Origin: Podospora pseudoanserina
Lineage: Eukaryota; Ascomycota; Sordariomycetes; Sordariales; Podosporaceae
Assembly: GCF_035222485.1 (NCBI RefSeq)
Contig: NC_085923.1
Location: 2,294,001 to 2,358,000, forward strand
Reading direction: 5' to 3'
Length of the DNA stretch: 64,000 nucleotides
The notes under the pieces were generated by a model, which was not told where the DNA came from, did no database searches, and was given only the letters and a program-made list of their open reading frames with translations. Positions 1 to 11,418 of this stretch are shown piece by piece. The first letter of the stretch is position 1, and every line of letters begins with the position of its first letter. A program made the translations under genes and the position numbers.

Positions 1-1620
1 TAGAATGCCGGGCCCCGTGTTGGCTCAAAGGTGTCGTTGACCAGTATCAGAGTAACCGGTTTTTCTACCAGTGGTGGCTGTTCACCATACGAGTATACGT
101 TATTCATCAACGTGAACGAATGGTTAAAGTTGAGCATCATGCTGTGTTCGCCGTGATTCTCAGCTATTGTTAGATGCAAGCCGGCGATGACGAGAAAACA
201 GTTCCATGCTTGCGAGAGAGTCGGGTCTTGAAAGCAAGTATTGGACACGCGGTTCGTTGTAAGTGGCATGCTGAAGGTGCCCACCGGTAGTGGCTGAAGA
301 TCGGTTGGTTTTGGTATTGGAACGGCACCAAACGTTGGTACAGGGGCTGGCGAGTTGAATGGTGACCTATAGACCGAGTTAACAAACCAAACCACGATTA
401 CTCACATCTTGTTGAGATGCTCACCATGTGCCATCCTTGCGCATTGGCCGCTTTTGTTTGGACAAGAATGTGCCGATAACTGAGCCCAAAATTGCTCCCA
501 CCACCAATAATATCAGAAACGTCAGGCATATAACCCAATATGGGACGATACCACATAGCTTCCGCCTCATCCACAGTTTCCACCCCTTTGGCAATTGCCC
601 CTTTTCGTTGACAACCTCTTCATACGGCTTAATGACCCGATTGGTGCTGTCCGAGGTGAAACTTCGCGACGAGTGGCGGGACTGGGGAGACCCGAGATCG
701 TCTGTTGAATCAAATTCGGGATTTCGTGTGGCTAACCCAAGCCCTCCCGCACCGACAATGGTGGAACCGGACGTTGTGATGGATGGTGGTGCGGTTACCG
801 CGGCTGCCGCTGTATTTGGCGTATTCGTCGTTGTTTGTGCTACTCCAGTTGGGGTCGAGGCATCGGCAGCCGCTACCTTGCGAGCATATGCCTCATCCGG
901 ATATCGCGTGTATGGCGGAAGCTGTTCGGTATGGCCGTCTGGGCCGATGATGTCGCCAGCTTCCTCCCCGTCTGCGCCAACTCGTCGCCGGTACTGATCG
1001 GGAAGACCGTGAAAACCTAGTGGAACGGTGTCTGGCATAGCGCCCGTTTCGACCCCGTCGCTCTGAGGATAGAGGCCATACGGATGACTTGGTCCACGAG
1101 GCCCAGTGTACGACAATTCCGACGCCGGTAGCGTCGACGAGGTCGTCGTTGTGCTCATTGTCCTTGCCATCCTTACGTTCTGCGGATACATCTGGTAGGG
1201 ATGCGATGGTCCAGACGGTCCCCTGTACGGGCTCTCGGGTGCTAGATAGGCTGTGGATTCGGTAGACCCGCTCAATTGCCTGCTCAAACTCGAGGACTCG
1301 TCAGCCTGTTCTGGCCCCCCATCTTGCCGTGTCGACGAGGCATCTCTTGGCCTGGGTGGCTTCGATATGCTGGGAGAGCGACCTATTCGTGCCGACTCTG
1401 GACTTCCATCGCCAAGAAGTGTGCTGGATCCGGAGGCGAGTGATGGCGTCGATGGTGGTTGGATCTCGGGGCCGGAGTTGACTGGTCTGAACCCATCTGC
1501 CACCATTCCCATGGCGGCCAACTCTGGGTCCTCATCCGCACTAATGACTGATATCCTCAGCGAGTTCCTCGTCGATAACCTCCTCTCCAGCTCGTCAGTC
1601 TTGTTTGGTGGAAGATCCAT
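1..1620 (-). CDS. Single-pass membrane protein with disordered cytosolic N-terminus, C-terminus beyond window edge
   Basis: Two coding exons are visible: 425-1620, and 366 down to the left edge. The 58-nt intron (367-424) has donor GTGAGC, a GTTAAC branch-like motif and acceptor CTATAG. Splicing turns the apparent TGG-stop at 421-426 into Trp and opens a frame of about 121 more codons to the edge, so about 520 residues are seen. Residues 1-355 are Ser/Thr/Pro-rich with repeated YRGPSGPSHPY-like segments. A strongly hydrophobic stretch near residues 358-387 (PYWVICLTFLILLVVGAILG) is the membrane span, preceded by Arg/Lys. The part after it starts GTWSPFNSPAPVPTFG and contains Cys residues and NDTF/NHSF sequons, so it is probably extracellular. 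This architecture is common in uncharacterised Pezizomycotina proteins. I do not assign a function. Start: ATG at 1618-1620. Its promoter is shared, head to head, with the gene at 4970. Confidence 0.75.
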
Positions 1621-4600
1621 GGTTTCGGGTTCTGTATCTCGATGACTGGCGCTGTTCCGGGTCTAAGAGTTAGATGAACCGCTTGCCAGCACCGTCAACT
1701 ATTCATTGACTGGCGAGGGTGACCAGCGGAGTCATCGACTCCTTTGGTTCTCGGATCGTCCTAGGATGTGGCGTTCAAGGTTTGTAGACAGAGGTGATGT
1801 TGGTTGTTTGATAGTTGCAAGGGTGATTGGCAGGTGAGGTTCCAGTCCTCCGGCTGAAAAGGGACAAGCTGGATCAGAGGTGCGCTTCTGCAGCAAGAGG
1901 TCCAGCCACTTCTTGGTCAACAGCCGGAATCACAGCGCGCAAGAATCCAAAGGTTGTCGGACTGGCCAGGAACAAGACAGACTGGCACCGTTTCGGACTC
2001 AATATGGGGGGCACGTAGGCGCATGTTGTCATTGGTCGGCTGTTCACGGGGGACATGCCCTGGCACCACCCCAGGGCCTTCCGGGGCGGATTTGCGCTGG
2101 CGGGAGCATCAAGGCGCTTGGCAAGCTACTGTGTGCGGCAGGGATGTGCAGAGTGGACCATGGCCATTGGCTGGGACTTTGGATCTCACCCGTTCCTCAT
2201 CACTTCATCGGACAAACCAAGGAACCTCACGGTCCGGCAGTGTCTGGCTGCAGCTATAACAAGCGTCCTGGCAGAGCCGTTTTCGTCTCGAGTGCCCAAG
2301 CAAAAACCGGTCGTCGGACGAACTCGAGCGAACTCTCAGTTCGTCTGGAGCATCCAAAAGGCCAAAGCTTGCCGCTTTCCCGAAGACAGTCATCCAATTC
2401 CTGATGTCAGTCCTGGGTATCCCTGGGGCATCATCCCATCCATTCCTGGGACTGACTGTGGTCATGTCAGTGAATAACCGCCATTTTCGCAAGAGAAATG
2501 GAAAAAATCTGGGGTAGACATTGCAATCTACAGGCCGCAGAGAGGGCAATATCTCGCAGCATCGGGATTCGCCTGGATGATTTGAGCCTGTGGGTAGTAT
2601 TCCCAAGCTGGACGCAACACCGGACAGTGTGGGACAAGCGAGGCGGCTGGTCAGATTTGTGCTATGGCGAAATGAAGTGTGAAGGAAACGTTTGGCATTG
2701 CGCAAAGCCACGAGAAGAGATCAGGAGAGATGACATCGTGAGCTTGTTCCTGGCTGTCCATGCCCAATGGGGCGGCCACTCCGGATCCGAGACGATGCTA
2801 GTGTTAGGAGCTAGGTACCTGTGTACGCAGTGGTTCGTGCTGCCGGAGCGGAGCATCTGATGCAGAGCGTTCGTTCGGTTGATATGCGCAGGCCGCAGGA
2901 GAGAAGGCAGGAGGTGGCAGGTGGCTGCTATAATTAAATGGGGGGGAAAGGGGTCTGGAGCGTTCTCTTGTAAATAAACGGAGAGATATCCAGACGGGAA
3001 GGTCAATTATCAACGTTGGAAGCTTGCCTCTTTGCGGCCAAGCTCGATCGTGTGGTAGTGTGGGCTTGCCGGGCCGTTGCACGGTTATGGTACAGAGCCC
3101 GCGGCAGTTACCACTCCCCTGTCGGCTGGCAGGGGTGCCACGATTGCCGGTTGCTTCTAGTGTCTTGTCCCCGCCAACAGCATCAGATATTGCATCTTGA
3201 CAGCCAGTATATTGTTGATATTTGAAGACTACCCTCATGAGAGAGCAGTGGCGGCCATGGGGGGAGAGTCTCATTAGCATTGATCGGTCATCACAACAAT
3301 CTCGACAAACTTCCGCCCTCAATTGCGAATCGTTCTACACTACACAGTGGTTTGTTATTCCACGACCAGCGGAAATGCGGGGTAGTCGGATTCAAAACAG
3401 CCTTGGATGTTAACCGCACAATTTTATCGCCGGGTTCTCATCCCCGAGTCATCGTGACACGGAATGGCCTCGATCTCTGGGACGGTGCTGGCCTTGGTCT
3501 GACAGCCTTATCAACAATCCCGACCTACATCTCCTCTACGAGTGTCAAAATCGAACCATTCTGTCTTGCTGCATCTGCTGTACTTCGTCCACATCTCGGG
3601 CGAATGCAGGAGCTCTCTACGAAACACATCGTCGTGGTACAGTTGTTTAGAAAGGCAGATGGCAGAATTTCTGATCAAGGAAGCGAAACCCTGGGCCCGC
3701 CAGGTCCATTGAGGGCAATTATGGCCGAGAGGATCATCTGCACCCTTCCGACTCTGTGTCCAGAACTGGCATTGGATGGTTGGTGGTTGTCAGCAACCCA
3801 TCTTGCCCCGCTCCCGTCGTTGGATACGCCCGGCTTTGCACCATCACCATAACCTCAACCAAAGCGTCACTCTTAACCTCTTAGCCTGTGTCTGGTGCGG
3901 CTCAAAATTGGTCAACATGTTTGCTGGCTTCTAATAAGACGAGAGGCTCCGAGAGGCTCCTTGATGCCCAAAGTGCTCTCCTCTACTTTCGAAACCGAAC
4001 ACGACATGACCTGTCCCTCACTCTCCTGCCCCTCACTCTCCTGCCCCTCACTCTCCTGCCCCTCACTCTCCTGCCCCTCACTCTCCTGCCCCTCACGACC
4101 TCGCCCAAGCTGACTGAGGTGAGAGAAGCAAGTTCGACGGATAGCCGCAGCCTGACCGCCAAGCTGTGATGCAGTGTGAACACCAACCACAGCACTCTAT
4201 GCCCGCACCCATGCCTGTCACAACACTTCGCCTGCAAACCGGGGCACCCGCCTGCTGGAATCCAACATGCACGAGACACACCGAGCATGCCGCTCTACAG
4301 ATGGATCGCCACTTCATCGTTGCCCGGCTTGTGCGCCAGCTGTAGCTTTCCGATCTGCCACAGCCTATCACAGCTGGACGACTCTGAGGCTCCATGGCTT
4401 TGGGACAGATCAGACCAGTCGGATCCGGCCTCCCACAGGGTTGGTTACCTGTTGGTCCAGCGCTGAGTAGCTCAGCATCCTCTCACCTGGGCCCGGTTTC
4501 TATGTGTGAGACCATGCACTTCTGCAGCCTCGAGCACACGCTTTGCCCAACTCAGCTGCAGGAGAGACTCCAAGAGAGAGGAATGTGCAGCACCACCTCG

Positions 4601-4969
4601 TATGTGAGTGTCACCCATAGTCTCTCTCTCACCCCTAGACACGCGCCTATGCTCTCAGGGGAGTAAGCTCCCCGAGCGTCTCCTATTTACTTCTACGCCC
4701 GTCTCTTCCGTCGATCTCCCGTTCTCTTGGAAATTCCAATTCCCAACTTCAAACTCTCTTCCACCTCGAACTCTCTTGACGCTCCCCATTGGCGGTGATG
4801 CCCTCACTCTAGGCTGCCCAAGTTTGCCTGTCTTACTGCTTGGCTCATCTATTCGGTGTAGGGCAGTTGTTGTCCTACTCTCCACACATCAAATCTAGGC
4901 AGCAAGGCTCCTAGCTGCCCCCCACCTCTCTACGTTTCGGTCACATATATTTTAGTTCGCCCCCTCGCT
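1621..4969. other. Divergent intergenic region, no gene recognised
   Basis: This 3.3 kb stretch separates the 5' ends of two divergent genes. Its ORFs (longest 190 codons) have no recognisable composition or motifs. It holds the minisatellite at 4015-4096 and an imperfect duplication GAGAGGCTCC near 3940-3960. It probably serves as promoter and leader for both flanking genes. Confidence 0.5.
4015..4096. repeat. 15-bp minisatellite, about 5.4 copies
   Basis: The unit CCCTCACTCTCCTGC is repeated head to tail with essentially no divergence. It lies in the intergenic region. Because 15 is a multiple of three, all frames across it stay open, which explains the low-complexity ORFs there. Confidence 0.9.
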
Positions 4970-5731
4970 ATGCCTCGATCCAGCTCCAGCTCTGGCTCCA
5001 GCGCCGGCTCGAGCTCGAGCTCGCGGCGGATGAAGCAGCGGATGCTTCCGAAAACCCCAGCTGTCAACACTCTGATATGGTTCACTGGGCGGGACCCCAG
5101 GAAAGTCAAGGGCGTCCGGGCCTACTATTACGACGATGATTTTGAGACTCGAAGCAACGGCTCATACAGTTCCATGTGGTCCTCGTGGACCAGCAACCGC
5201 AGCAATGTCGAATACTATCTCGTCGAGTCCAAAGGGCTCTACTACGCTGAGTACCCAGAGCAAAGCAAAAACACCAAGTCAAGGCCAAGTGGCAGAGTCT
5301 CCCAGCCGAGTGCCACAGCTGCCTGGGCCAGAAACGCCAGTGTTCGGGATGCCAACGGGGGTGATGATTCCGATTCAGACGACGGGAGCAGCAGCGACAG
5401 CAGTGAGTCTGAGTATGGGCATCAGCAACCCGGCCCCTTTGCCCAACCTCCAGGTCCAATGAGGATGGGAATGCCCAATGGCGGTCCTCCTCCAATGGGT
5501 CGCCCTCCCATGATGGGCGGCCCCCCTCCGATGGGCGGTCCTCCGGGTCCTCCACCTGGAGGATTTCCACCAGGCTTTGCCGGAATGCCGCGACCTTCAC
5601 CTCATCCGCAGATGCCTCCCCCAGGACATGGTATGCCGCCTCCGCAAGGATTCAGACCCCCGATGGGAATGGGGATGGCCCCTCCACCTCCAGGAGCTGG
5701 TCATCCTGGACCTTTCCCAGGCGGTCACTAA
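4970..5731 (+). CDS. Low-complexity Ser-rich / Pro-Gly-Met-rich protein, unknown function
   Basis: A single-exon frame of 253 codons starts at ATG 4970. Residues 1-22 are almost pure Ser/Gly. Residues 25-100 form a more complex segment with aromatic clusters (IWFTGRDPRK, RAYYYDDDF, VEYYLVESKGLYYAEYPE) that reads like a small folded domain. An acidic Ser/Asp tract follows near 130-150 (DDSDSDDGSSSDSSESE), then a long Pro/Gly/Met-rich tail with repeated GGPPPMG and PPPGG units to the end. Such tails are seen in RNA-associated and condensate-forming proteins, but no RNA-binding domain is visible, so that is only an analogy. The conserved-looking middle and the clean start and stop support a real gene. 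I do not recognise the family. Confidence 0.7.
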   Translation: MPRSSSSSGSSAGSSSSSRRMKQRMLPKTPAVNTLIWFTGRDPRKVKGVRAYYYDDDFETRSNGSYSSMWSSWTSNRSNVEYYLVESKGLYYAEYPEQSKNTKSRPSGRVSQPSATAAWARNASVRDANGGDDSDSDDGSSSDSSESEYGHQQPGPFAQPPGPMRMGMPNGGPPPMGRPPMMGGPPPMGGPPGPPPGGFPPGFAGMPRPSPHPQMPPPGHGMPPPQGFRPPMGMGMAPPPPGAGHPGPFPGGH

Positions 5732-8486
5732 GGATCTCTTACCTTTTCGGGAGGTGGTGATCAACGTGACAGGAAAGGCATTTACAAGCATGGAATATGA
5801 GTTATGAAACGGCGTTTAGGTGTCTGGTAACATCATATCACAGGTTGGTCTGGACAACAGGACGGACGTACTTGGTTTCGAAGACCAAATCTCGGAATTG
5901 CATTCAGAAAAAAAAGGCCGGGTGCTGTTTTCGTGGCGTTTCTGGAGTTGAAGGGGGGGGCCGACGACGGTTGGACATTTGGAGCATACCTATTTATGGT
6001 TAACGATTATGGTCTCTGATGCACTATGAAGTTACTTCTTTTGCGCTCCATTGCCGTTGCTCATTGTCTTGTATGACATCCTGATGCTCTCATCACTGAG
6101 CCCTAACCCTGACAGCTCCCCTAATCTCTCAGGATACCAACGCGACACCAGGGTTCTGCAGTTTTTCGATATCACATTTAAGCATCTCATAAGCGCCATC
6201 CAAGGCTTCAAGGGGTACACACATGTGGCCAATCATCACAGCGCTTACGCTGTAGCATCACCACGGTTCCAATTGAGGGACTTTGCGTCACGGAATCATT
6301 CACTTCACTCAAAGTGATGAGGCAGCCATTGAGGCATTGCTTCAGAGTGCATCCCGAGAGTCAATGACTATGCAGGAGGGGCACTGTCGGCGTAGCCGGC
6401 AGCTGCTGATGATCTGAACTTTGCGACGGCCACCGACCGGTTCATCCGGGTAGGTAGCCAACCATCTGGAGATGCTGCGGCAGCAAGCCACACACCAATT
6501 CATTCACCACCGCCCTCACAGGAAGTGGTGTGCCCCGCATTCGTCCGCAGTTCGCGGACCAAGACTAGCAGCTACCCCGCAACCGCCGTTGAGGTACACC
6601 ACGGTCTCGATTCTCTAGGCAGACAGATGAAAGTGCCTGCATTTCAAGATAAGTCTACTACCATCTTTCACAGGCATCGATCTTCTATGGCGGGGTAAAG
6701 CTATGGTTTCATATCCTTCCCGCACTTGCACGAGGCTTTTCACTGTTCTTCATTCACAAGCAGGCACCGAACTGGATGTGGAAGAGTGAGTTGTTGCACA
6801 GCAGCAGGGGCGGCCGGCTCCACGTTCTGGGCTGGCGTGTGCGAGACATTGTGATGTTGTTACACCCGCTCTGGGTGGGATACCTTGATGGCAGCTTCTG
6901 TGGGTGAACAGGTAAGTAGTAGGTATTCCCCGAGATTATCAACTAACTCGTCTTCTCTCTGCAACCAGAAAACCTGCCCAATTCAACCGTCAGCACCGTT
7001 GATGCCTGACAGCTGCGCAAAAGCCAGACTTACCAGAAAGACTGTAACTACAGCAATGGCCGGATCTGACAAGATTCCCAGCGCGACATGGGTTGAAATG
7101 GAACTTTTTCTTCTTTTTTCCCCAACATTGATTTGACTTCTTGCGCATTGCGGCAAGGCGATTTCGAGGGCGTTGTTTTCCAGTCCTCTTGGTTGGAAGT
7201 GACGTCTTCTTTGATTTGCAACCAGCGTAACTAAGTACGTGGGGGAGGAGGCTGAGTTATAATTCTCACTAACACTCAGCTACCTCTTGCTAACCCAAGC
7301 ATACCAAGCATACCAAGCATTTGTCCTCGCAAACATGGACCAATGGTTGTTCAAATGCTGTTTGTAGGTATTATAGCCCAAACTCTTTGTGCTATACTCT
7401 TCTTGCCGGTGACTGACGCCGTGAATAGCACTGATGCCTTGTGGATACTACCAGTCTATGTATATCCCGGCGTGTTACACATCTGGCCGGGTAGGTGGCT
7501 TTGTTTAGATCTGAGGACAACTCCATTCCAGGGATTTGGTAAGACAGCCAACGAACGCTTTGCCACAAGACAGGGAAGGGAGACACAGGATGAGAGAAAG
7601 CTCCAAGGAAATGTGTTCAAGTGCAAGGGAGTGGAACATGTCAACGGCGTTATCAACAAGAAGTTTGTTGTTGGTGGCGTCGAACTCAAGGTACCTATCT
7701 TGGCAACTGGTTCTTAGTCTCAATTCGAAGTGTTGAAACCATGAGTGGATCTCCCTACAGGGCGCGGGCCGTAGGGCAGAGACAGACAGACAGACAGACC
7801 GTGATGGATGCTAGGTAGTCTTTTTTGTCCTCATTTGTTGTTGGTTGTGGCCTCCCAATCCTACGGGTTTGGACTACCCCGCCTGCGCCCCTCGCTCCCT
7901 CTCTCTCTCCTCGCAAGGCCGCCAGCCTGGCTACCTACTTAGTTCACCTTCCTGGGACCTGTACCGAGAGAAAAGTAAGCTGCATGGAGGTGGTGAGCCA
8001 ATGGGCGGGTTGACGATGCACATGGCGGATGCCTCTTTTGACAAGCATTGAACGGGGCAGGGATTAAAGTTGCACCTTTGGAGAGGTATCATATGCATGC
8101 TCAACGTAAGTAGGCGTGCCTTGCCGGCCTGGCTGTGCTGCCTTGTGAGTCGACCGGGGATCTACAATGATGAGGCTCTGGTCTAGACAGGACAGGGGGC
8201 ATGAGGGGGTTGGTTAGCTATATATAAGATGGTGCTTTTCATCTTCTTTTCACATCACACAAGTTCTTGAGTTCTACAGGACAAGTCTTGTTTTCTTTCG
8301 TCTGCAAGATTCAAGTCTTCACGTTGTTCTGTTTTGACACACCACACGCACACACACCTTATCAAACGTTCCCCCTTTTGGTGTCGAATTGATTGTCTAT
8401 ATCTTACCGTTGTTTCCCTCCTTTTTTCTCCTCCCTTCATCTTTGTTGTCACCACACCCATCTTCCCACTCAACATTGTAACCACC
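5732..8486. other. Intergenic region upstream of the BCS1-like gene
   Basis: No convincing coding frame is seen in 2.75 kb; the longest ORFs lack recognisable protein features. Small items are a telomere-like CCCTAACCC at 6101-6109, a short (CAGA)n tract at about 7782-7799 and a TATA box at 8219. The 8250-8486 segment is pyrimidine-rich with CACACA, typical of a fungal 5' leader. Confidence 0.5.
8219..8227 (+). promoter_or_regulatory. TATA box of the BCS1-like gene
   Basis: TATATATAA lies about 260 nt upstream of the chosen start codon and is followed by pyrimidine-rich CTTTTCATCTTCTTTTC, a usual setting for transcription starts in filamentous fungi. It is a motif call only. Confidence 0.45.
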
Positions 8487-10706
8487 ATGAACGAAACTCT
8501 CATCCCGCCGGGGATTGGCGGCGAGTCCGCCGCCCTAAGCCCCATCGCCATGTTGGACTACCTCTTCCCCGGCTTCACCCTCCTCGCCAACTTTCTGCAA
8601 TCCCACCTCGGCATCAACCTCAACCTCTACATCCCCGTTATTATGTCCTTTTCCTTCGTCGCCGCCGCATGGCGCTATCTGTCATCATACCTCAACGACC
8701 TGATGGAATCCTACCTCATGTCCGTCGTCGACGTCCGCACCGACGACGAAATCTACAACATGCTCATGGGCTGGGTCGCCCAGCAGACCTTCTCCCAAGG
8801 GGCCCGGCGGTTCGTGGCAAACACCAACCTCAACTCGAGGATGTACTGGTGGATGTGGGGGTCCAACGACGACAACGACGAAGATGACGGAGCCGAGATT
8901 GACGAATCCGGCTGTGTGGTCACCAAGAAGAAGAAAAAGGCTCTAGCTTACACGCCCACGTTTGGGAGTCACTGGTTTATTTACAAGCGCCGCCTGCTCA
9001 TCTTCAAGCGCCAGCAGCCCGCGACACAAAGCCCTTTTTACACCACCAGCGAGAGGGAAGAGATCTCCATTTCTTGCTTTGGGAGAAACCCCTGGGTGTT
9101 GAAGGAGTTGCTCAACGAAGCGAGAAGCATGTACCTGAAGCGCGACGAGGCCAAAACTCTCATTTACCGCGGCGCACTTAAGGGGACCGGGTTGGAGCCC
9201 ACCTGGCAACGTTGCATGGCGCGCACCTCCCGCCCCTTCTCCACTGTCATCCTCAATGAGGACGTAAAGAAGAAGCTCATCGACGATGTGACTGATTACC
9301 TCAACCCTGCCACGAGGAGGTGGTACGCCAACCGAGGCATCCCCTACCGCCGCGGGTATCTCCTCTGGGGCCCCCCAGGCACAGGGAAGTCATCCCTCTC
9401 CCTCGCGTTGGCAGGCTTCTTCAAAATGAGAATCTACATCGTCTCTTTGTCGTCCATGACCGCCACAGAAGAAAACCTCGCCTCCCTCTTCGCTGAACTC
9501 CCCCGGCGGTGCGTCGTGCTGCTGGAGGACATTGACACGGCCGGTTTGACCCACACCCGCGACCCTGCTTCCCAACCTGATTCCTCCTCCCCCGGCGGCG
9601 AATCCCCCCTCCTCCTCGCCGCCCCCCCAGTCCCAGACCCGAAAGGTAAACCCACCTCCCTCCCCGGCCGCCTCTCCCTCTCAGGCCTCCTCAACATCCT
9701 CGACGGCGTCGCCAGCCAGGAAGGCCGCGTGTTGATAATGACGACCAACCACCTCGAGAAACTCGACAAGGCCCTCATCCGCCCCGGCAGGGTAGACATG
9801 CAAGTCAAATTCGACAAGGCGGACACCTCCATGGTTGCCGCCATCTTCCGTGCCATCTACGCCCCCCTTGAAGAAGACACCGCCCCCGCCCCGCTATCTT
9901 CATCTCAATCCCCTGCTCTTGCCGCGCTCGAGAAAAGACTCAACCCCCGTTCCGACGCCTCCCGGAAAGAAAAGGACGAGAAAAAACAAGAGGTCTTGAA
10001 CAAAGTCGACGCCCTGGCAAAAGAATTCGCCTCCAAAATCCCCACCATGGAGTTCTCCCCTGCCGAGATCCAGGGTTTTCTCCTGAAAAATAAACGCAAC
10101 CCTGAAAAGGCCGTCGAGGGGGTGGAGGAGTGGCTTGTTGTTGCGAGGAAGGAGCAGAAAGAAAGAGAGGTGGAACAAGCCAAGAAGAAGGAGGAGGAGG
10201 CGAAGAAGGCGGCGAAGAAGGCTGCGAAAAAGGCAAAGAAGAAGGCTGCGAAGAGGAAGGCGAGGGGGAAGAAGAGGAGGGGGGATGATACCACTGAGAG
10301 TGAGGACGGGACGGACAGTGAGAGCGGGAGTGAGGCGGAGGAGAGTGATAGTGAGGGGAGCGAGAGTGAGGAGGAGAAGACGAAAAAGAAGAATAAGGAG
10401 GGGAAGAGGACTGAGAAGAAGAAGAAGGGGAAGGAAAAGGAGAAGAAGCTGGCGGTGGAGGTTAGGGTTGATACACCCCCTCCGAGCGGCTCTGAAGCCG
10501 ACAAGGGGGCCGTGCCTGAACTCAAGCTGGATGAGAAGCCCGCTGCTGCTGTTGTTGTTGCTGCTCCTCCGGCGAAGGCGATGACGATTGATACAAAAAA
10601 GGCTAATGAGGAGGAGGTGGAAAGGGCGCAGGTGTCGGGGGATTCGGGGTATGGTGCTACTGCTGCTGAGAGGGATGCTGCTGCTCCCGTTGAGGTGGTT
10701 GCTTGA
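8487..10706 (+). CDS. BCS1-like AAA ATPase with long charged C-terminal tail
   Basis: ATG 8487 (context CCACCATGA) opens 739 codons without an intron; the frame is open further upstream but lacks protein character. A membrane segment near residues 49-65 (IPVIMSFSFVAAAWRYL) is followed by a BCS1-type N-terminal domain. The AAA module has Walker A GPPGTGKSS (about 295-303), Walker B VVLLEDID (about 343-350), sensor MTTNH and the arginine-finger region ALIRPGRVDMQVKF (about 425-440). BCS1 inserts the Rieske protein into respiratory complex III, but true BCS1 is about 450 residues. This one has a Ser/Pro-rich insert after Walker B and about 190 extra residues: Lys/Ala/Glu-rich, then alternating acidic Ser/Glu and Lys blocks. 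It is therefore more likely one of the many fungal BCS1-like paralogues of unknown substrate, probably in an organelle membrane. The last 600 nt use G-rich codons unlike the C-rich first part. Confidence 0.88.
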   Translation: MNETLIPPGIGGESAALSPIAMLDYLFPGFTLLANFLQSHLGINLNLYIPVIMSFSFVAAAWRYLSSYLNDLMESYLMSVVDVRTDDEIYNMLMGWVAQQTFSQGARRFVANTNLNSRMYWWMWGSNDDNDEDDGAEIDESGCVVTKKKKKALAYTPTFGSHWFIYKRRLLIFKRQQPATQSPFYTTSEREEISISCFGRNPWVLKELLNEARSMYLKRDEAKTLIYRGALKGTGLEPTWQRCMARTSRPFSTVILNEDVKKKLIDDVTDYLNPATRRWYANRGIPYRRGYLLWGPPGTGKSSLSLALAGFFKMRIYIVSLSSMTATEENLASLFAELPRRCVVLLEDIDTAGLTHTRDPASQPDSSSPGGESPLLLAAPPVPDPKGKPTSLPGRLSLSGLLNILDGVASQEGRVLIMTTNHLEKLDKALIRPGRVDMQVKFDKADTSMVAAIFRAIYAPLEEDTAPAPLSSSQSPALAALEKRLNPRSDASRKEKDEKKQEVLNKVDALAKEFASKIPTMEFSPAEIQGFLLKNKRNPEKAVEGVEEWLVVARKEQKEREVEQAKKKEEEAKKAAKKAAKKAKKKAAKRKARGKKRRGDDTTESEDGTDSESGSEAEESDSEGSESEEEKTKKKNKEGKRTEKKKKGKEKEKKLAVEVRVDTPPPSGSEADKGAVPELKLDEKPAAAVVVAAPPAKAMTIDTKKANEEEVERAQVSGDSGYGATAAERDAAAPVEVVA

Positions 10707-11391
10707 GAAAGGTGAGGGAGGATGATGTATGATATAATATGGGTTGTGATATGGGATGGGTAAGGAAGGAAGGCTTTATTTTGCCTTGGGCTTTTTATGT
10801 GCATCTAGGGGGCGTTTCTTAGCATACTACATACATATTACGTTTAAGTGCGTCGAGTGTTGAGCATTCTACTAGAAGAGCTGGAAGATTACGAACAAAA
10901 ATGAAAATGATTCAATAGATGGTAGAGATCAATCGTGAGTGAGTAATATGTTTTTGTGAGCATGAGTGTAGAAAAGTGTGCTGAGCGTGTAAGAGGTTGT
11001 GAGAGGGCAGTGAGAGGATGAAAAGTGTGTGAGTGTGTAATAGGATCAGTGGAATGAGAGATGATGAGTGTGTGAGAGAGGGTTGTAAATGTCAAGAGTG
11101 TATAGTGAGTGTGAATGACCAAGTGACACTGCGTGTGACAGTCTCTGACGAAAATGAAAATGAGGGCTGCCTGGAAGACCCTCCGTGATCGGTGCCCCCC
11201 CTGTAGATTGATAAGATTATCTCTGCCAGGGAACCACCATCATGTCACGCAATCAGCTCCACCGCCTCACGAGGGTGGTTGCAATAAGAAAAGGCTCGTG
11301 CTCGCCTGAGCTGCCTCAAGATCGATACGATAAATAGTGGGGTTGGTGAAGGTTGACCTTGCCAAGCCACAGTGAGGACGTAGGAGAGACG

Positions 11392-11418
11392 CATCATCAT
11401 CATCATCATCATCATCAT
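11392..11418. repeat. (CAT)9 microsatellite
   Basis: Nine uninterrupted CAT units lie in intergenic DNA. Confidence 0.9.

Noticed and set aside
2205-2711. Minus-strand ORF of 168 codons in the first intergenic region
   Set aside because: There is no recognisable motif, no splice-linked extension and an ordinary random-like composition, so it cannot be supported as a gene.
8334-8486. Upstream extension of the BCS1-like protein (in-frame ATG at 8334)
   Set aside because: The added 51 residues are leader-like (TC- and CA-rich DNA), while ATG 8487 has a strong start context and fits the family.
9905-10804. Minus-strand ORF of 299 codons opposite the BCS1-like gene
   Set aside because: It is antisense to the charged tail. 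Its Ser/Phe/Leu runs are the complement of Lys/Glu codons, and it has no start context or domain.
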